Shown one piece after another: positions 8,737 to 18,115 of a DNA stretch of 64,000 nucleotides; position 1 is the first letter of the stretch, and every line of letters starts with the position of its first letter. Origin of the DNA: CBDFGS01 sp965247255 (GTDB lineage: Bacteria; Chloroflexota; Dehalococcoidia; Lucifugimonadales; CAUZJF01). Under the pieces are notes generated by a model. The model was not told where the DNA came from. It worked only from the letters and a program-made list of their open reading frames with translations, and did not search any database. The translations under genes and the position numbers were made by a program. Location: assembly GCA_965247255.1 (NCBI GenBank), contig CBDFGS010000011.1:310001-374000 (forward strand). The letters run 5' to 3'.

Positions 8737-9507
8737 GTGTTGGATGAGCAGCAGCTTGCGTTCTTCAGGGCATTTGGATTTCTCGTTCTTCGAAACGTAT
8801 TCTCGGCGGCGGAGATGGACTCCATCCGCGAAGAGTTCGACGAGGTCATGGCGGAGGAGAGGGCGGGGGAGCCATTCTCCGGCCAGGAAACACAAACAGT
8901 CCTCTGGTTCATCGAGAGGCGGGAAGGACTGTCCCGTCTGGCTGACGACGACCGTATCTATCTGCCCATCGAGCAGATCCTTGGTCCCGGGTTTCTCTGG
9001 GTGGAATCAGACGGCAACCTTTACGTCGGCGACACTCGGTGGCACGGCGGCGACGGGAAGCCCGAGGCATTGGCGCATGTGAAAGTCGCCATCTACCCGG
9101 ATAGGGTCACCAGAGAGACGGGGTGTCTGCGCGTTATCCCCGGCTCGCACCGGTCTGAATTCCAGACCAATCTCGGTGCGCTGAATCGACCGATCGAAGA
9201 CGCTGCTCAGACACCCTTCGGCATGGCGGGCGCCGATGTCCCCGCATTCCCCGCAGAGTCGGACCCCGGAGACGTGGTGCTCTTCAGCGAGGACTTGTGG
9301 CATGGGTCGTTCGGCGGTCGAGGAGGCCGTCGTATGTTCACTCTGATCTACTACGAAAACCCTAAGACCGCAGCCCAGATCGCTTACCTCAAGGAATTTC
9401 ACTCCCGAACTATTGCTATGTTTCATCCTCACGAGCGGTTCCTGAACAGCGACAGACCCCGGGTCCAGGGCATGGTCGAGAAGTATGTAGAGTTGGGGTT
9501 GGTGTAG
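8737..9507 (+). CDS. Phytanoyl-CoA dioxygenase-like Fe(II)/2-oxoglutarate oxygenase
   Basis: A 256-residue protein starting at GTG (8737) with GGAG/GAGG ribosome-binding sequence just upstream. PhyH fold: N-terminal helices (FRAFGFLVLRNVFSAAEMDS), the iron-binding region around WHGGDGKPE (about residue 100), a conserved TGCLRVIPGSH segment at about 130, and the distal iron ligand in DLWHGSFGG at about 188, followed by the Arg of GGRR that would bind 2-oxoglutarate. The first His-x-Asp motif reads H-G-G-D here, a slight departure. Family members hydroxylate small organic acids or natural products. It is monocistronic. Confidence 0.85.
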   Translation: MLDEQQLAFFRAFGFLVLRNVFSAAEMDSIREEFDEVMAEERAGEPFSGQETQTVLWFIERREGLSRLADDDRIYLPIEQILGPGFLWVESDGNLYVGDTRWHGGDGKPEALAHVKVAIYPDRVTRETGCLRVIPGSHRSEFQTNLGALNRPIEDAAQTPFGMAGADVPAFPAESDPGDVVLFSEDLWHGSFGGRGGRRMFTLIYYENPKTAAQIAYLKEFHSRTIAMFHPHERFLNSDRPRVQGMVEKYVELGLV

Positions 9508-9646
9508 GCTCGCCGACTACACTACGGCAAGCATTAGTCGCTCCCTCGCTGGTCTCGCAGGTTGCCGCGCTCGGGTGCTTCGAAGGCTGCGTTTTCGCAC
9601 GGGCAGCAATGAGCGCCTTGCATAAGGCTCTGAGCCGCCCGACGCA

Positions 9647-10372
9647 CTAGGCGTTAATCCATATCGCGCGATAGCTCAGGCGGTCATCACGATGAGGTCG
9701 GCTCGTACGGCCGGACACGCTGAATCCCCAGGACGAGACCTCGCGTTCCAATTCGTCCGCGACGCCTGTCCCGACGCGGGGGCTACTGTACGTGCCGATA
9801 ATCAGGCGACCGCCGGCTGCCACGAACTCATCGAGAACACGCTGGACTAGGTCTCGCCGGCGACGAAGCGGCACATATTCAAGGCCCGTTCGGACGAAAT
9901 CGAACCGCTGAGGCGGCGACCAGGTCATCACGTCGCCGGTGTAGATCCGGTCCGCCCAAGTCGGCAGCCGGCTCCGCGCAAGATCTACCAGCTCATGCGC
10001 GATGTCGAGGCCGTAGGGCTCGATGCGGCGCCCGCGCTCGGCCGACCACCTCTCCATGCACTCCATCAAGTAGCCATTGGCGCAGCCTACGTCGAGGAAT
10101 GTGCCATCACGCTCGACGGCGTCACAGACCAGACTCCGCGCATAAGTCCACTGACGCTCGTCGCCGCTCTTGCCGGACTGGCCCCAAGGTGTATCGGCGG
10201 CGAGATAGGCAGCGGTAATGACCTCGCCAATCTGGCGGTGCCACCCCCGTTCGTCGATCGCTCCTGCCTCCAGCGCCAACTCCGCACGCTCGGCCAGCCA
10301 GTAGGCCCGGTCCTTTACGGCCTCGATCGGCTCTCGCTCAGCCTCATCCAATCTGGTGACTGCTCCGCTCAA
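9647..10372 (-). CDS. Class I SAM-dependent methyltransferase
   Basis: A 241-residue protein with SAM-binding motif I at about residues 90-99 (FLDVGCANGYLME), the acidic residue ending beta2 (YGLDIAHELVDLA), motif GDVMTWSPPQRFDFV (motif II region) and GGRLIIGTYSSPR near the C-terminus. A 75-residue N-terminal helical segment precedes the domain. It is last in a same-strand run (cyclase-ATPase-TPR, DinB/SCP2, methyltransferase) with gaps of 11 and 31 bases, which suggests one transcript. The substrate is not identifiable. Confidence 0.82.
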   Translation of the reverse strand: MSGAVTRLDEAEREPIEAVKDRAYWLAERAELALEAGAIDERGWHRQIGEVITAAYLAADTPWGQSGKSGDERQWTYARSLVCDAVERDGTFLDVGCANGYLMECMERWSAERGRRIEPYGLDIAHELVDLARSRLPTWADRIYTGDVMTWSPPQRFDFVRTGLEYVPLRRRRDLVQRVLDEFVAAGGRLIIGTYSSPRVGTGVADELEREVSSWGFSVSGRTSRPHRDDRLSYRAIWINA

Positions 10373-10403
10373 TAGGGAGTGTGTTTCGTCGCTGCCACGC
10401 GAC

Positions 10404-11279
10404 CTAGTAGATGCGGGCCGGGTCTGGCGGGGGAAACAGCTCTCCGAACGTGGTGAGCGCGTCGAGGTTATCGACCTTGATTTCGCCCTTCTGCATCGCC
10501 TCCCCGGGGTCGTGCATCTGGTTCATCGTCTTCACGAAGGCTTCCGACGACTGCGTCATCACCATGTCGGCGTTCGCGGCAGAACCCTCGGTCACCTCCC
10601 CATGGCCGTCCTCAATCTTCACAGTCCAGACCCCAACCCCTGGATCCGTAAATTCCATCACCGCAGTCAGGGACGTGTTCTTAGCCGCCTCGCGGTCCAT
10701 GAAGAGGAAGGACAGGTTCAGGTATGATTCGAGGCCCATGTTCGTGACCCCGGGGCTAGGTACTGGAGTGTCGCGACCCATGTGTACTCGGAGTTGGACG
10801 AACTCGTTCCACGCGTGCTGTCGGCAGAACCCCAGCGCCGCCCTCTTGGTCTGCCAGCCCGTCCCAAACGTCAGTGGAAACCAGGCCGGGACGTCGAGGT
10901 CTGCGTCTGACATCTTGGCGGCCTCACGCCGCACAGCGTCTCGGCTGGCGTGCATCTGCTCCAGCGACCGCTGCGGCGTCTGGTCCACCGGCCGTTCCGC
11001 GAACTTGCTGGCGTTCCAGGCGTTTAGCTCGTTGATGCTGCGCGTTTCCCACCGCTCTTCGTCCGGCACGTCGGGACCCAGCTCGAGGACCCGAGCAACG
11101 AGGTCTCGCTCGCAGTAGCCGAAGTGGTACGGCAGGTCTGCGAAAACCCAGTCCTCGCCGTGTTTGTCAGACCACCGCCCCTCAGATTCGATGGTGTCGA
11201 ACAGGACATCAAAGTGGCTCCAAACCTCTTCGCTGTGTTTGATCATTAGGTCGACCTCAGAACGGCTGCCAGTATGCAT
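10404..11279 (-). CDS. DinB/maleylpyruvate-isomerase-like domain fused to SCP2-like domain
   Basis: 291 residues. The N-terminal half is a DinB-type four-helix bundle: an entry helix with His (MIKHSEEVWSHFDVLFDTIE), a His/Glu pair in the middle (DLPYHFGYCERDL) and a final His helix (FCRQHAWNEFVQLRVHMG), the spacing of a metal-dependent thiol-transferase fold. The C-terminal 100 residues resemble a sterol-carrier-protein-2 domain (VWTVKIEDGHGEVTEG, ADMVMTQSSEAFVKTMNQMH). Such two-domain proteins may handle lipid or thiol substrates. The gene starts 11 bases after the stop of the cyclase-ATPase-TPR gene, so it is probably cotranscribed with it. Confidence 0.75.
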   Translation of the reverse strand: MHTGSRSEVDLMIKHSEEVWSHFDVLFDTIESEGRWSDKHGEDWVFADLPYHFGYCERDLVARVLELGPDVPDEERWETRSINELNAWNASKFAERPVDQTPQRSLEQMHASRDAVRREAAKMSDADLDVPAWFPLTFGTGWQTKRAALGFCRQHAWNEFVQLRVHMGRDTPVPSPGVTNMGLESYLNLSFLFMDREAAKNTSLTAVMEFTDPGVGVWTVKIEDGHGEVTEGSAANADMVMTQSSEAFVKTMNQMHDPGEAMQKGEIKVDNLDALTTFGELFPPPDPARIY

Positions 11280-11290
11280 GGGAACCCCCT

Positions 11291-14200
11291 TCAGCTTCGA
11301 GCTAGGTCCGAATCTTTTAGGATAGGCCGCACGTCGGGTTGGGCGAGGAACGATGCACGCAGCTCATCGCTGCCTGTGCGCTCCGCGATATACCTTACGA
11401 TGTCCAGGGCCATCGAGCGATATCTCTCGGCCTCGGCGCTGCGGCCCGCCGCGGCTTCGGCGTCGCTCAGAGAACCAAGTATCCGCCAGTGGATGCGTCG
11501 CGCACTAATTTGCTCAGCCAGGTCGCTGGCCTGGACCAGGGACTCGCGCGCCTCGGTCGGATGGCCCTTGGCCTGCAAGGCCCTCCCCTTGAAGTAAAGG
11601 CCGTCGGGAAGGAATGTGCGAGCCCCCGCGCCTGTCAGGACCTCGATCATCTCATCCGACTCGATGTTCGCGCGGTCCCAGTCGCCCTGCGCAACCGCCA
11701 GCTGGCCCCTCGCAAGCAGGACGAACGCAGACGCCGGATACGTGAAGTCGTTCAGATCGATACCGGTGTGCGCCTCCGATATGCTCTCCTCCGCTGATTG
11801 AAGGTCTCCCGCCGCGACCTCGAACATGCCCAGCAATGCCAGCGACCAGGAGCGGAGAGGCGCAGGAGCACCTGCCATGTCAGACTGACTCGCCTGGTTG
11901 TAGTATGGCCTGCCCTTGTCGAAGGAGCCGGCTGAGGCATATGCCCATGCGAGAATACCGTACCCGAACGACCGCTGAAGCACGAGGCCGCCCTGTTGGC
12001 TCAGCGAATCTGCCAGCTTCGACGACTCGATACTCTTGCCTAGCTCACCCAGCTCCATATAGGTGAAACACGGCGACGACGCGGCGCTCCATTGGCCCCA
12101 GATGTTGTCGATGGACCGGCTGATCTCAAGAGCTTCAACCGAATTGGCGATAGGGACCTCGTATTCGGCCCTCAGAAACGCGAGCAGAGAAGAGACGCTG
12201 AGGTTGTTCGAAAGCATGGGAAGGTTGCCGAGCTCCTTCCACAACTCGCGGGCCTCATCCAAAGTGGACCCGCCCAGGTCCAGCTTCGAGACCCCGCCGT
12301 AGGCCCAGCCCAGGTCGCTCAGCGTATAGGCTATCTGCTCGCGCAGCCCCAGTTCACGAGCGATCGCCAGCGACTTCTCGCCGTAGGCAACCGCCTGTTC
12401 CGGATTTGAAAGTCCGTGCATGTTGACCATCATGAGGTTCCACAGGATTTTCGACTCTGACTCCCTGTCCTTCAACTCGCGGGCTAACGTGAACGCTCGG
12501 TCCGAGTCGGCCTTCGCCTTTATTGGGTCGAACTTGGGACTCTGGGTCGCGTGAACGCTGGCTCTGGCGGTCAGAGCCGCCAGCTCGAGGGCGCTATCGC
12601 CGCGCTCATGCGCCAGGCTCTCCATCTCCGCGTAGTTGTCGATGGCGTCCTCGAACTGGTCGCTCAGCTCCATAGCTCGCCCGCGGCTGCGATAAATGTG
12701 GGCCAGCGTTTCGCCACTCCCATTCTGTCGTAGTGCGAGCTGCAACGCCTCACCGTAATGGCCAGCGGCTTCGGCGTTGGCATAGAGGCGCATGGCGGCG
12801 TCCCCGGCCAGCGTGTAGTATCTCAGCGCTTTATCCGCGACTCGGGCCTCGGCAAAGTGGTGGGCGAGACGCTGCGCAAGCTCCTCGTACCTGTCAGGAA
12901 AGAGCTCCTCCATCGCCTCCCCTACGCTCCTGTGAAACTCGCGCCGACGCCGGAGCAGGATCGTGTTGTACGCGGCCTCCTGAGTCAGGCTGTGGCGAAA
13001 GGCGTATTCCCGCTCGGGGCTCCGGCCAGTCTCGAGAATCAGCTCGGCGTTCTGAAGCCGGACTAGATACGGATCGAGGGAATCGCCCAATTCGGTAATT
13101 CGTTTCAGGACGCGGTAGTAGAAGGACCGTCCGATGACGGATGCCATCTGCACAGTGCGCCGAACACCCTCTTCAAGACGGTCTATGCGGGCCACCAACA
13201 GCGCCTGTAGGTTGTCGGGCAAGTCGATATCCGCATCTCCGTTATCGGTTGCGGACCACCGGGCGCCGGTCTCGTCGCGAACGACGGCTCCGCTGTCTAT
13301 TAGCGTCCGCACGACCTCCTCAACGAAAAGGGGGTTGCCCTCAGACTTATCGAGAATCTGCCGGCGCATCCCTTCCGGCAGGTCGGCCACGGTGAGGAGT
13401 TCGTCGACCAGATGGTCGCTGTCGTGAGCTGAGAGCGGTCGTAGAACGATCTCCGAGTAGCGCTCCGCTGGGCCCGAACGCGCAGCTTCGACGATCTTCC
13501 ATCCGGGCGCCGACTGTTCTTGGCGTGTAGCGCACACCAAGAGCAAAGGCGCTCTTTCGACCATCCGCATAATATGCAGCACGAGGTCAACGGAGGCCGG
13601 ATCGGCCCAGTGAAGGTCGTCGAATACCACGACCGTAGGGGTGAGCGAGGCCCATTCCGACCACAAGTACGCCATAGTCGAGAACAATAGGCCTTTGAAG
13701 GTCTCGCCCTCCACCGGGGCTGCAGTGCCGGTCCGCAGCCCGAACAGGGCGCCGAGCACCGCCTCGACCTGGTCCCGGCGGCCTGAGTCCAGGGTCGAGG
13801 CGACGCGCCCGATGGCGTCACTCAGCGCCTCGGGCGTATCGCTTTCGCCGATGCCGCAAACGTCGCGGACCAGGTGTCGGAATAGGCCGTAAGGCTGGTT
13901 GGTCTCATACGAGAGGCTGGCTGTTTCGTGCCAACGCACGGAACGTGACGTGCTGGTGAAGATCAGGCGGGCCTCGGCGATCTGGCGACTTTTTCCGAGC
14001 CCGGCGTCCGCAATAAGGCAGACTACTCCTCCGGTCCCTTTGCTCAGCTCGTCCATCGCGCGCTGCAGCACCGCAACCTCTTCATCGCGGCCTACGAGAG
14101 GCGCCTCCAGCCCTTTGATGCCTCTGAGGGAGCCTGCGTGTGCCTTGCGGCCGATGACGCGGTAGGCCTGGACCGGGTCTGGCTTGCCCTTCACCTCGAT

Positions 14201-14977
14201 ACCGCCCAGGTCTTCGAAGTCGAATAGGGGCTCGACGAGCCTGAGGGTATCGGCCGTTATCTGGATGGTGCCGGGCTCCGCGGTCTGCTCCATGCGCGAC
14301 GCCAGATTGATAGCGTCTCCCATGGCCGTGTACTCCATTCGCAGGTCTGAGCCCACCTCGCCAACGACCACAAGCCCCGTGTTGATCCCCACCCGGACGT
14401 CGAAGTCCACATCCCAGCTCCGCTTGACCTCTGCGCGGTAGGGACTGATGCTGTCCACGATATCGAGCCCGGCGCGGACCGCGCGGACCGGATCGTCTTC
14501 GTGGGCGACGGGAGCGCCGAAGAAGGCCAGGATCGCGTCTCCCATGAGGCGGGCCAGTGTGCCCTCGTACCGGTAGACCGGCGCGATCAGGTGCTCGAAG
14601 GCGCCGTTCATGATCTCGTGCCAGTCTTCAGGGTCGAGTTCCTCGGCTGCGGCGGTCGAGCCCTTAACGTCGCAGAAGAGCATGGTGACGACCCGGCGCT
14701 CGCCCTCGATGGCGCCCGTCTCCCGGGCCGCCTCAAGCTTCGAGAGCAGCTCCCTGGGGATGTACTGGTGAAGCCTCTGCCGGTCACCCTCGCCAGGCCT
14801 GGCAAGCTCTGGCCCCTGAGCGGCCGTGTCAAGCTGATGGCCGCAACTGAAACAGAACCTCGCTTCGGCCGGGGGTTCCGCGCCGCAGCTGGGGCGACCT
14901 GAGCGCAATGAGGCCCCGCAGGACATGCAGAACTTCGCTGCTTCGGGGTTGTTCGTCTGGCAGTTCGGGCAGTTCAA
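11291..14977 (-). CDS. Zinc-ribbon/class III adenylate cyclase/AAA ATPase/TPR protein
   Basis: A 1228-residue multidomain signalling protein. Residues 1-50: one complete zinc ribbon (C3, C6, C17, C20) and a second lacking one Cys (C31, C42, C45). Residues about 93-270: class III nucleotidyl cyclase domain with both metal-binding Asps (D103 in FCDVKGST, D147 in RLMGDAILAFFG), so catalysis is plausible. About 290-600: STAND-type ATPase with Walker A at 324-330 (DAGLGKS) and Walker B VVVFDDLHWAD. The remainder is an array of TPR-like helical pairs. This architecture is common in Chloroflexota and Actinobacteriota and is usually read as a ligand-triggered cAMP-producing sensor. The ligand is unknown. 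It heads a three-gene run. Confidence 0.9.
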   Translation of the reverse strand: MNCPNCQTNNPEAAKFCMSCGASLRSGRPSCGAEPPAEARFCFSCGHQLDTAAQGPELARPGEGDRQRLHQYIPRELLSKLEAARETGAIEGERRVVTMLFCDVKGSTAAAEELDPEDWHEIMNGAFEHLIAPVYRYEGTLARLMGDAILAFFGAPVAHEDDPVRAVRAGLDIVDSISPYRAEVKRSWDVDFDVRVGINTGLVVVGEVGSDLRMEYTAMGDAINLASRMEQTAEPGTIQITADTLRLVEPLFDFEDLGGIEVKGKPDPVQAYRVIGRKAHAGSLRGIKGLEAPLVGRDEEVAVLQRAMDELSKGTGGVVCLIADAGLGKSRQIAEARLIFTSTSRSVRWHETASLSYETNQPYGLFRHLVRDVCGIGESDTPEALSDAIGRVASTLDSGRRDQVEAVLGALFGLRTGTAAPVEGETFKGLLFSTMAYLWSEWASLTPTVVVFDDLHWADPASVDLVLHIMRMVERAPLLLVCATRQEQSAPGWKIVEAARSGPAERYSEIVLRPLSAHDSDHLVDELLTVADLPEGMRRQILDKSEGNPLFVEEVVRTLIDSGAVVRDETGARWSATDNGDADIDLPDNLQALLVARIDRLEEGVRRTVQMASVIGRSFYYRVLKRITELGDSLDPYLVRLQNAELILETGRSPEREYAFRHSLTQEAAYNTILLRRRREFHRSVGEAMEELFPDRYEELAQRLAHHFAEARVADKALRYYTLAGDAAMRLYANAEAAGHYGEALQLALRQNGSGETLAHIYRSRGRAMELSDQFEDAIDNYAEMESLAHERGDSALELAALTARASVHATQSPKFDPIKAKADSDRAFTLARELKDRESESKILWNLMMVNMHGLSNPEQAVAYGEKSLAIARELGLREQIAYTLSDLGWAYGGVSKLDLGGSTLDEARELWKELGNLPMLSNNLSVSSLLAFLRAEYEVPIANSVEALEISRSIDNIWGQWSAASSPCFTYMELGELGKSIESSKLADSLSQQGGLVLQRSFGYGILAWAYASAGSFDKGRPYYNQASQSDMAGAPAPLRSWSLALLGMFEVAAGDLQSAEESISEAHTGIDLNDFTYPASAFVLLARGQLAVAQGDWDRANIESDEMIEVLTGAGARTFLPDGLYFKGRALQAKGHPTEARESLVQASDLAEQISARRIHWRILGSLSDAEAAAGRSAEAERYRSMALDIVRYIAERTGSDELRASFLAQPDVRPILKDSDLARS

Positions 14978-15327
14978 GGCATCCGGCTTAGTGAGGAGCG
15001 TACTCTTTTTCGTGGTTCGATTGAGTCCGGTCGATTATATCGACGCACAGGCTTTTCCGCCTCCTCTGAGTGGACCCAGGCTGGTAGAGACGGTCGAGCG
15101 GCTGGAGCGGTATAGTCAGCCCGCATCGCGAGTGAGCGCATGCCGAGGGGCTTTGTGGATGTTGGTGAGGCCTGTCAAGCCGAGGCGGCGCAGGATCTGA
15201 CGGGTCACGGTCAGATCGACCGACTCGAAGGTCGGAGCAGACATATGGCACAGGGGCGCCCGGTGCGGTGTAACAGCGTAGGGGCGCGGCTTGCCGTGCC
15301 TTGAAGACCCTGCGAGGGCGTTGCCGG
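14978..15327. other. Gap with a dubious 42-codon ORF and a dispersed repeat
   Basis: A small minus-strand ORF from ATG at 15244 to a stop near 15116 (MSAPTFESVDLTVTRQILRR) has high-GC third positions, but no clear ribosome-binding site and no recognisable relative; it may be a fragment. A GTAGGGGCGCGGCTTGCCGT copy of the dispersed repeat lies at about 15278-15300. The cyclase gene upstream region (14978-15100) shows no clear promoter. Confidence 0.3.
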
Positions 15328-16638
15328 TTACGGAGCGTCCGCGGAGACCCTATGGACCATGTTCTTCTTGGTGTCGGCGAGAAAGATATCGCCGCGATCA
15401 TTGACGGTGAGGGCCGCGATCTGGCCAAACGAACCGGTACGGATCTGTATCTTGCCCTGCTCATAGCTCGTCTCGCTCTCGCCGACTACTACCGTTGTTA
15501 TGACGCCGGTCGCGGAGTCTACTTTCCGGACGCGGCTGCCTCCGTCGGCGATAAGCACGTTGCCTTGAGGCCCGATGGCTACGCCCGAGGGAAGCGCGAG
15601 CTTGGCCTCAATGGCCGGTCCGCCATCGCCGGCATAGCCGGCCCCTGACGTCGGGCTCCAGGTGGGGTGCTGCGCCTGTTCCCCCGCGTAGGCGAGGCCG
15701 TGTATCTCGCTGTGTATGCCGATGCCGGCGACTGTAGTCATCACTCCGGTGGCCCCGTCCACCTTCCTTATGCGGTGGTTGTCTCTGTCCGCGATGAAGA
15801 TGTTGCCTTGGCCGTCCGGCGCGATGCCCGCGGGATCGGCCAGCCCGGCCTGGGTAGCAGGACCGCCGTCCCCCTCCACTCCCCGTTTGCCCGTGCCGGC
15901 CATGGTAGCGATGATCCCGGTAGCGGCGTCGACGCGGCGGATTCGGTTATTAGTGGCTATATAGAGGTTGCCTTCGCGGTCTACGGCCACGTAGTCCGGC
16001 GACTTGAGCCAGGCCCCCGTGGCGGGACCGCCATCCCCGATATCACCCTGCAGTTCGTTGCCTTGACCGCCACCGGCTACAGTCGAGATTAACCCGGTTG
16101 CAGCGTCGACCTTGCGAATAAGGCCACTGGTGTTCTCGACGATGTACAGGTTCCCGGCGTCGTCCACCGCTATCCCTTTTGGTGAGGCCAGCGCCGCTTC
16201 CAACGCCGGGCCGCCGTCACCCTTGGACTGGTTCCTGCCGGTGCCTGCCACGGTGGTGATGATGCCGGCGCCGGCGACTACCCGCCGAATGCGATTGTCA
16301 GTTGCTATGTATAGGTTGCCCTGGGCGTCCAGCGAGACGTCGAGGGGCGCGTAAAATCCCGCCTCCGCGGCCGGCCCGCCGTCTCCTACGAACCTGGGAG
16401 AGCCGGTGCCGGCATAGACCTCGATGTTTCCTTGGGCCGGCTTCGCACTCTCTGGCACGATAGGTTGCTCCGCCGGCTGCGCAACCTCATCGGGCTCATC
16501 GGCTGCGCCGCAGCCCGCGAGCACCGCGGCCGCTGCCAAGGCGACCCAGCCCGCAGCCTGGCGCAAACAACGTGCCGGTCCGAGATTCACTGTCCGAGGT
16601 CGCCAAGCTGCCATCGCGCTGTCACGTGCTACCAGCAT
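15328..16638 (-). CDS. NHL-repeat lipoprotein
   Basis: 436 residues. The N-terminus has a basic stretch, a hydrophobic segment and a lipobox (AVLAGC), so it is lipid-anchored outside the cell. The mature protein is built of six to seven NHL-type beta-propeller blades marked by recurring GDGGPA, GNLYIA and ITTVAGTG motifs (for example around residues 85-130, 140-185 and 200-260). The propeller probably binds ligand or partner proteins; no enzyme active site is visible. A shorter in-frame start at the second Met (MAAWRPR) is also possible. Confidence 0.88.
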   Translation of the reverse strand: MLVARDSAMAAWRPRTVNLGPARCLRQAAGWVALAAAAVLAGCGAADEPDEVAQPAEQPIVPESAKPAQGNIEVYAGTGSPRFVGDGGPAAEAGFYAPLDVSLDAQGNLYIATDNRIRRVVAGAGIITTVAGTGRNQSKGDGGPALEAALASPKGIAVDDAGNLYIVENTSGLIRKVDAATGLISTVAGGGQGNELQGDIGDGGPATGAWLKSPDYVAVDREGNLYIATNNRIRRVDAATGIIATMAGTGKRGVEGDGGPATQAGLADPAGIAPDGQGNIFIADRDNHRIRKVDGATGVMTTVAGIGIHSEIHGLAYAGEQAQHPTWSPTSGAGYAGDGGPAIEAKLALPSGVAIGPQGNVLIADGGSRVRKVDSATGVITTVVVGESETSYEQGKIQIRTGSFGQIAALTVNDRGDIFLADTKKNMVHRVSADAP

Positions 16639-16894
16639 GTCTGAACATTAGCATCCCGGTGATTGGCGGGTCAACAACAGGGCCGTGGCGGCACGACGCC
16701 CCTACACCGCTAATCCGGGGCAGGTCTGCAGCCGCTTTGCCCGACGCTCTTCCCTCGGTCGACCGTGGCCGGGCGGAGAGGACCCTACCCCGAAGTACGC
16801 ACCCGGGATTATACTTCCATACCGGCACAGCAGCGGTTTGTGACCGGAGCGCAGGCAGGTTCGCCGAAGCGCCCGTTCGGCAGGAGGATAGCTT

Positions 16895-17881
16895 ATGGAG
16901 CGTACATTGCGGATAGGGCTCATCGGTTGTGGCGGGCAGGGGCGTCGCCTGGGCCAAGCCCTTAAGGGCGTCGAGGTGGCACAACTCGTGGCGTGCGCCG
17001 ACCCACGCGATGCCACGGCACTCGGCGCGGTGGAGGCGCTCGGTTTCGCTCGGGCGCACCGCGACTACGAGGAGATGCTGGCCGGGGAAGACCTGGACGC
17101 CGTGGTCGTGGCCACACCACATAGCATCCTGAGGGACGCGGCCGTCGCGTCGGTCCGCGCTGGCTGCCACGTGTTCATCGAAAAGCCGATGGCGCTAGAC
17201 AGGGCTCAGGCCCGGGAGATAAGGACAGCAGCGATCGAAGCCGGGGTCACGGTTATGGCGGGCTACTGCCAGCGGTTCGCCGAAGGGCGTCGCATCATGA
17301 AGTCGCTTATCGAACGCGGCGCTGTGGGCGAGCTCAGACAGGTTTCCGCGGGCAAGGGCTCCGGGCCGCTCAGAAGGTGGCTCGCCGACCCCGAAAAGGG
17401 TGGGGGACAGCTCCTTTATCTGGGCGTGCACATCACCGACCAGATACTCTGGATGGTGGGCTCGGAGGCGGAGGCTGTTCAGGCTGAGATCAACCGAGAC
17501 CCCGGGACCGGCGTAGACCAGGACTCGGCCTTCACAATCCGGTTCGGGAACGGCGTCCTGGCGAGTGTGCTGTGCTCCCAGAACGTAGGTGTCGGATTCG
17601 ACTTCGTGGAGGTCCTTGGCTCGGCCGGGCGGATCAGGTCGGAGTGGAAGGCGGGCGTCGTCGAGATACAGAGCCAGGTGATACCCGAGTACAGCCGTCC
17701 GACGACCATCCGTCACGCGGCAGGCCCCATGTTTACAGACGAGATGGAGGCGTGGACGAGCTCACTGGTCGAAGGCCGGGAGCCCCCCATCACAGTCGAC
17801 GACGGGATCAGGGTGCTGGCGATCATAGACTCGGCAGTTGAATCCGCTCGAACCGGACTACCGGTGGACCCTCGCTCCTGA
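16895..17881 (+). CDS. Gfo/Idh/MocA-family NAD(P)-dependent oxidoreductase
   Basis: 328 residues, full length for the family. The Rossmann motif at residues 7-14 (GLIGCGGQGRRLG), the EKPMAL signature at about 91-96 (Lys proposed to be catalytic) and the GGGQLLYLGVHITDQILWM segment of the substrate-binding half with its catalytic-type His are all present. Starts at ATG 16895 with GGAGG-like sequence just before. It reads divergently from the NHL lipoprotein. The next gene downstream is a 2-hydroxyacid dehydrogenase on the other strand. Likely acts on a sugar, polyol or related acid; the exact substrate is unknown. Confidence 0.9.
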   Translation: MERTLRIGLIGCGGQGRRLGQALKGVEVAQLVACADPRDATALGAVEALGFARAHRDYEEMLAGEDLDAVVVATPHSILRDAAVASVRAGCHVFIEKPMALDRAQAREIRTAAIEAGVTVMAGYCQRFAEGRRIMKSLIERGAVGELRQVSAGKGSGPLRRWLADPEKGGGQLLYLGVHITDQILWMVGSEAEAVQAEINRDPGTGVDQDSAFTIRFGNGVLASVLCSQNVGVGFDFVEVLGSAGRIRSEWKAGVVEIQSQVIPEYSRPTTIRHAAGPMFTDEMEAWTSSLVEGREPPITVDDGIRVLAIIDSAVESARTGLPVDPRS

Positions 17882-17918
17882 CGGGCATCGCACTCACCCT
17901 CGCAATTCGAGGCGGTGG

Positions 17919-18034
17919 TTCGACAACCCTGTCCTGAGCAGAGCCGAAGGGCTCACCACGAACGTAACTTTCAGACTCTCCGTTCGTCACTTCGGCAAGC
18001 AGAGTGAAGGCTTTGAGCCTGTCGAAGGACAATT
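17919..18034. repeat. Dispersed repeat block between genes
   Basis: Two imperfect segments (GTCCTGAGCAGAGCCGAAGG and GAGCCTGTCGAAGGAC with CCGTTCGTC between them) lie between the converging Gfo/Idh and dehydrogenase genes. Related sequence is found at 35446-35510 (CTCGACAGGCTG, CCGTTCGTCTGAGCTTGTGG). Non-coding. Confidence 0.45.
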
Positions 18035-18115
18035 GACTTGAAGCCGTATCTCTCGTGCAGAGTCCTCCTGAAGCCGAATCGCTCTCAGGCAGCCTACACC
18101 TGGCGGCGATGTTTG

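Noticed and set aside
13300..13821. 173-residue alternative frame inside the cyclase-ATPase-TPR gene
   Set aside because: Shadow frame of a clearly coding ATPase domain.
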